From an uncultured Paracoccaceae bacterium (lineage in GTDB: Bacteria; Pseudomonadota; Alphaproteobacteria; Rhodobacterales; Rhodobacteraceae): 64,000 nucleotides of DNA. Under the pieces are notes generated by a model. The model was not told the DNA's origin, made no database searches, and saw only the letters and a list, made by a program, of their open reading frames with translations. This document shows positions 59,887 through 64,000 of this stretch, one piece after another. A program made the position numbers and the translations under genes. The DNA lies in contig CANMYO010000003.1 of the NCBI GenBank assembly GCA_947502145.1, forward strand, positions 62,001 through 126,000, in the 5' to 3' direction. Numbering within the stretch: the stretch's first letter is position 1; every line of letters begins with the position of its first letter.

Positions 59887-60813
59887 ATGTATCCCAATCC
59901 TTCTACCGTCGAAGCGCTTGAGGACGCGGCCCTTCTGGCCGAGGTTCAGGGGCGATCACTTTGGGCTGATGCGCGGACCCGCTTTTTCCGCAACAAGGCG
60001 GCTGTCGTTTCGCTTGTGGTTTTGGCGCTGATCGCCTTGTTCGCATTGTTTGGTCAGTTTCTGACGCAATATGAGCGTGACACCGTTGATTTCGCGCTGA
60101 TGGGGGCCAACGCCCACAAGGGCGCGCCGTCATTTGAAACGGGCCATTACTTTGGCACGGACAATTCGGGCCGAGACCTGTTTGCGCGGGTGGTGCAGGG
60201 CACCGGGATTTCGCTGATGGTGGGGATCGTCGGCGCGATGGTCGCGGTGATCGTCGGCACGCTATATGGTGCGGTCGCGGGATACTTTGGCGGTCGGATT
60301 GACAACATCATGATGCGGATCGTTGATGTGCTGATGTCGATCCCCTTCATGTTCGTCCTGATCCTGATGCTGGTGATCTTCGGGCGGTCAATCTTCATGC
60401 TGTTTCTTGGGATCGGTCTGATTTCCTGGCTTGATATGGCCCGGATCGCGCGCGGCCAGACCCTGACCATCAAGAACAAGGAGTTTGTCGAGGTCGCCCA
60501 TGCGACCGGGGTGCATCCGATGAAGATCATCCTGCGCCATATCGTGCCCAATCTGCTGGGAATCGTGATCGTTTATGCGACACTTCTGGTGCCATCCATG
60601 ATCATCTTTGAGAGTTTCATCAGCTTTCTGGGCCTTGGCGTGCAGGAACCCAATACCTCGCTTGGGGCGCTGATTTCAGAAGGTGCCGGGTCGATGCAGT
60701 ATGGCACCCTTTGGCAGCTGATTTTCCCGCTGATCTTCTTTGTGCTGACGATCTTCTCATTTTTCTTCGTAGGCGATGGCCTGCGGGATGCACTTGACCC
60801 GAAAGACCGCTGA
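59887..60813 (+). CDS. oppC: Oligopeptide ABC transporter permease OppC
   Basis: HYFGTDNSGRDLFARVVQGTGISLMVG...ARGQTLTIKNKEFVEVAHATGVHPMKIILRHIVPNLLGIVIVYATLLVPSMIIFESFISFLGLGVQEP. Confidence 0.95.
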   Translation: MYPNPSTVEALEDAALLAEVQGRSLWADARTRFFRNKAAVVSLVVLALIALFALFGQFLTQYERDTVDFALMGANAHKGAPSFETGHYFGTDNSGRDLFARVVQGTGISLMVGIVGAMVAVIVGTLYGAVAGYFGGRIDNIMMRIVDVLMSIPFMFVLILMLVIFGRSIFMLFLGIGLISWLDMARIARGQTLTIKNKEFVEVAHATGVHPMKIILRHIVPNLLGIVIVYATLLVPSMIIFESFISFLGLGVQEPNTSLGALISEGAGSMQYGTLWQLIFPLIFFVLTIFSFFFVGDGLRDALDPKDR

Positions 60814-60815
60814 AC

Positions 60816-61784
60816 ATGAGCTTGCTAAACATTGAAGACCTGCGCGTGAGCTTTACCACCGCGGACGGGGACGTGAACGCGGTCAACGGGGTGAGTTTTG
60901 CCATTGATGCCAAGGAAACGCTGGCCATCGTGGGGGAAAGTGGTTCAGGCAAGAGCCAGACCGCATTTGCGGCGATGGGGCTTTTGGCCAAGAACGGCCG
61001 GGCCACGGGCAAAGTGATGTTTGATGGCACCGACCTACTGACCTTGTCAGAGCGGCAGTTGAACAAGGTGAGGTCCAAACAGGTGTCGATGATCTTTCAG
61101 GATCCGATGACCTCGCTGAACCCATATATTCGGATCTCCGAACAGATGGCTGAAGTGCTGATGCTGCACAAGGGGATGTCAAAGTCTGACGCCATCGCGG
61201 ATTCCGCGCGGATGCTGGACGCGGTCCGCATTCCTGACGCGCGCAATCGCGTGCGGTCATTTCCGCACGAGTTTTCGGGCGGCATGCGACAGCGGATCAT
61301 GATTGCGATGGCTCTGTTGTGTCAGCCCAAGCTACTGATTGCAGATGAGCCGACAACCGCGCTGGATGTGACCGTGCAAGCGCAAATCATGCAATTGCTG
61401 GGCGAAATCCGCGATGAATTCGGAACCGCGATTGTGCTGATCACCCATGATCTGGGGGTTGTGGCCGGCTTCTGCGACCGCACGCTGGTGCTTTATGGTG
61501 GGCAGATCATGGAGGACGGGCCAACCGATACGCTGTTTGCCGATCCATCGCACCCTTATACCCATGGGCTGTTGCGCGCGGTGCCGCGTCTGGACCGTGC
61601 GGATTCAGAACTTGCCACGATCGCGGGTGAGCCGCCGGATATGTCGCGCTTGCCCAAGGGTTGCCCGTTTACGCCACGTTGCGCGATGCGGCGCGACAAT
61701 TGCGCAGCCGACCGTCCGCCACTGGTCGATTTCGCCGGTGATCGCCGCCGGTCCTGCCACATTCCCATCAAGGAGGTCGTCTGA
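60816..61784 (+). CDS. oppD: Oligopeptide ABC transporter ATP-binding protein OppD
   Basis: [60 protein letters not shown]. Confidence 0.95.
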   Translation: MSLLNIEDLRVSFTTADGDVNAVNGVSFAIDAKETLAIVGESGSGKSQTAFAAMGLLAKNGRATGKVMFDGTDLLTLSERQLNKVRSKQVSMIFQDPMTSLNPYIRISEQMAEVLMLHKGMSKSDAIADSARMLDAVRIPDARNRVRSFPHEFSGGMRQRIMIAMALLCQPKLLIADEPTTALDVTVQAQIMQLLGEIRDEFGTAIVLITHDLGVVAGFCDRTLVLYGGQIMEDGPTDTLFADPSHPYTHGLLRAVPRLDRADSELATIAGEPPDMSRLPKGCPFTPRCAMRRDNCAADRPPLVDFAGDRRRSCHIPIKEVV

Positions 61785-62788
61785 TGTCTGCGATCCTGTC
61801 TGTCAAAGATCTGTCGGTTACCTTTGATGTGCGCCCGCAGGGGGCCTGGCCCTGGACGCCGCCGCTTAAGCTGCATGCGGTCAGTGAAATGTCATTTGAT
61901 CTGGAGGCCGGGCAATGCCTTGGTGTTGTAGGTGAATCCGGTTCGGGTAAGTCCACGCTCGCGCGGGCAATTGTCGGCACAGTCCCAACGTCGGGCGGGC
62001 AGGTCAACTTCGAAGGCGGCGATCTGGCCAGCATGGGCCCGGCGGAACGGCGCGTGCATCGGCGCGACGTGCAGATGATTTTTCAGGACCCGCTTGCGGC
62101 GCTGAACCCGCGCATGACCGTGGGAGAGATCATTGCCGAACCGCTGGTGACCCATGAACCCGGCGTCAGCCGCGAAGAGCGCAAGAAGCGTGTACGCGAA
62201 CTGATGGAACGGGTCGGGCTGCTGCCAAATCTGATCAATCGCTATCCGCATGAGTTTTCGGGCGGGCAGTGTCAGCGGATCGGCATTGCACGCGCGTTGA
62301 TCCTGAAGCCCAAGCTTTTGATCTGTGATGAACCGGTCTCGGCGCTGGATGTTTCTGTGCAAGCGCAGGTGGTCAATCTGCTGATGGAATTGCAGCGCGA
62401 CATGGGGTTGTCGATGATTTTCATCGCCCATGATCTGAGCGTGGTGAAACATATCAGCGACCAGATCATCGTGATGTATCTGGGGCGCCAGATGGAGATG
62501 GCCACAGCGGAGACGCTGACGACCGTGCCAGAGCATCCTTATACGCAGGCGCTGATTTCGTCGGTGCCGATCCCTGATCCCGTGCTTGAAAAGGCGCGAG
62601 TGCGACCGGTGCTGGAAGGTGAATTGCCCTCACCGCTTGCCCCGCCAAGCGGTTGCGTGTTCCGCACCCGTTGCCCGAAGGCCCAGAACAGCTGTGCGGG
62701 TGATCGCCCCGCGATGCAGGCTTTGGGCAATGGGCACTTTGTTGCCTGCCCTTACCATCAGGCAGAGGAAGTCCTGGCGGCTAGCTGA
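61784..62788 (+). CDS. oppF: Oligopeptide ABC transporter ATP-binding protein OppF
   Basis: [61 protein letters not shown]; one-base overlap with oppD. Confidence 0.95.
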   Translation: MSAILSVKDLSVTFDVRPQGAWPWTPPLKLHAVSEMSFDLEAGQCLGVVGESGSGKSTLARAIVGTVPTSGGQVNFEGGDLASMGPAERRVHRRDVQMIFQDPLAALNPRMTVGEIIAEPLVTHEPGVSREERKKRVRELMERVGLLPNLINRYPHEFSGGQCQRIGIARALILKPKLLICDEPVSALDVSVQAQVVNLLMELQRDMGLSMIFIAHDLSVVKHISDQIIVMYLGRQMEMATAETLTTVPEHPYTQALISSVPIPDPVLEKARVRPVLEGELPSPLAPPSGCVFRTRCPKAQNSCAGDRPAMQALGNGHFVACPYHQAEEVLAAS

Positions 62789-63506
62789 ACCACAGGCAGA
62801 GCCGGCCAACCGGGGTAAAACCTGCATCGCAGGCTGCCGTCAGCACGTCGTCACGGGCATAGCCGGACACCGGCTGCCCAAGCCCAAATTCATGCGCCAG
62901 GCCGGCAAGCGGGGCAAATGCGTCGTCGCCAAAGACGTTGCTGATCCCGGTGCAGGTCACAGAGCGGTTCGCGATCCCGCCTGCGTCAAATCCGGTGCCG
63001 CGCCTGCGCCCCCAGATCGCGATATCGGGGCGGTCGAGAATGGCGGCCGGAAACTGCACCTTGTCACTGGGGGAGTCTTTGTTCCACGCCGCTTCCCAAA
63101 GGGACAGGTCTGCCGCTGTCCTGATCCGTTCCCACGCCGGGTTGGTGGCGGGTTGCGGCGGGTCGGACTGCCATATCCATGCCGCCTCAAACCCGCGCTT
63201 AAGGCCCTGATCCGCAAGGTTCAGGCGCGAAAAACTGTCCTTGAGTGCAAATCCATTTGTGTCCTTCAGAGCAGCGATCAGGCGCATTTGTGCGGTCACG
63301 GCGTCTGGTGCCAAAGTGACCATCGTGCCGTGATAGGGCGGCGGTGGGTCACGCATGACGAGCGCCTCTTTCAGACGGTCTAAACGGCACCCATGCAGGG
63401 CCGCCATCATCTCGTACCAATCTGCGTTGTTCGCCGCCGCGAGGATGGCTTTGGGATCGGTGTTAATAGTCGCGTTCAAAGAAAATACCGATGCTGGTTT
63501 CGCCAT
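62781..63506 (-). CDS. Hypothetical protein (start uncertain; ORF-track start overlaps the upstream TamB-like gene)
   Basis: AILAAANNADWYEMMAALHGCRLDRLKEALVMRDPPPPYHGTMVTLAPDAVTAQMRLI...GFTPVGRLCLWFS. Confidence 0.6.
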   Translation of the reverse strand: MAKPASVFSLNATINTDPKAILAAANNADWYEMMAALHGCRLDRLKEALVMRDPPPPYHGTMVTLAPDAVTAQMRLIAALKDTNGFALKDSFSRLNLADQGLKRGFEAAWIWQSDPPQPATNPAWERIRTAADLSLWEAAWNKDSPSDKVQFPAAILDRPDIAIWGRRRGTGFDAGGIANRSVTCTGISNVFGDDAFAPLAGLAHEFGLGQPVSGYARDDVLTAACDAGFTPVGRLCLWFS

Positions 63507-64000
63507 CAGCGTCCACCGTGCCTTTGGCGGTCACGTTGTCAGTAACGTCAAGGTTCAGGTTAATCTCCGTCTCGCCGTCGGCGTTGATTGTCACGTCGGT
63601 GTAGACATTTTCGGTCAGATATTTGCCTGCGCGGACCGCGGCATTGCCCTCTGCGTCTGTCGTGACGTCAAAATCATCAAGCCCGATGCCTTGCCGGAAG
63701 TTGTCGATCAGCCCGCCACTGCCGCGCCCGGCCAGCGTGCCAACGGCTGCCGCCAGTTGCACGGCCTGAAGCGGGCTGATTTCGGATAGGTTGCGCCCAA
63801 AGATCAACTGGGCGAGCACCTCGTCCTGCGGCAGGTCCGGAGTTGATTGGAACGTTACCTCTGGCGCGTTTGCCGGGCCCTCGATCACGATCCGTACCAA
63901 GGTGCCGTTGCGGCTTTCGGTGGCGGCCACCAGACGGATGTAGGGCAGGAAATCACCTTGCAGCGTGGCAGAGCCTTCGGTCAGGTCAAACCGCTGTTGC
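63463..64000 (-). CDS. TamB-like translocation/assembly module protein, C-terminal part (runs off window)
   Basis: VEGPANAPEVTFQSTPDLPQDEVLAQLIFGRNLSEISPLQAVQLAAAVGTLAGRGSGGLIDNFRQGIGLDDFDV... is the TamB/DUF490 C-terminal region; frame is open to the window end. Confidence 0.85.
   Translation of the reverse strand, partial: QQRFDLTEGSATLQGDFLPYIRLVAATESRNGTLVRIVIEGPANAPEVTFQSTPDLPQDEVLAQLIFGRNLSEISPLQAVQLAAAVGTLAGRGSGGLIDNFRQGIGLDDFDVTTDAEGNAAVRAGKYLTENVYTDVTINADGETEINLNLDVTDNVTAKGTVDADGETSIGIFFERDY

Overview
The window looks like alphaproteobacterial (Rhodobacterales/Roseobacter-type) chromosome, judged from gene content and protein style only. About 1-8.5 kb is an accessory, mobile-element-rich segment ending at a tRNA-Gln gene. 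It holds an AraC-type regulator divergent from an alpha/beta hydrolase, two tandem GNAT acetyltransferases, three degenerate copies of one intergenic repeat at the borders of these gene pairs, a tyrosine recombinase split by an in-frame amber codon, and an IS3-family element sitting between two genes that both lack their 5' ends. The rest is mostly housekeeping: a BON-MscS channel, kpsT-kpsE-kdsA, nhaA, the mreBCD-mrdA-rodA operon, leuA with a Leu-rich attenuator leader peptide, an FeS-type photolyase, an 18-unit MORN protein, nadE, gltX, a MATE pump, a Ybb-type ABC exporter, arylesterase plus a SRAP-family protein lacking Cys2, dodecin, two cold-shock genes, ettA, a GGDEF/EAL protein, nadD, dacB, lysK, a tailspike-like beta-helix protein, acs, oppABCDF, and the 3' end of a TamB-like gene running off the window. 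No CRISPR array or rRNA was seen. I found no clearly new multi-gene system. The best leads are the repeat-delimited cassettes beside recombinase remnants, the leuA leader, the Cys2-less SRAP protein and the MORN array. All family calls come from reading the translations; no searches were run.
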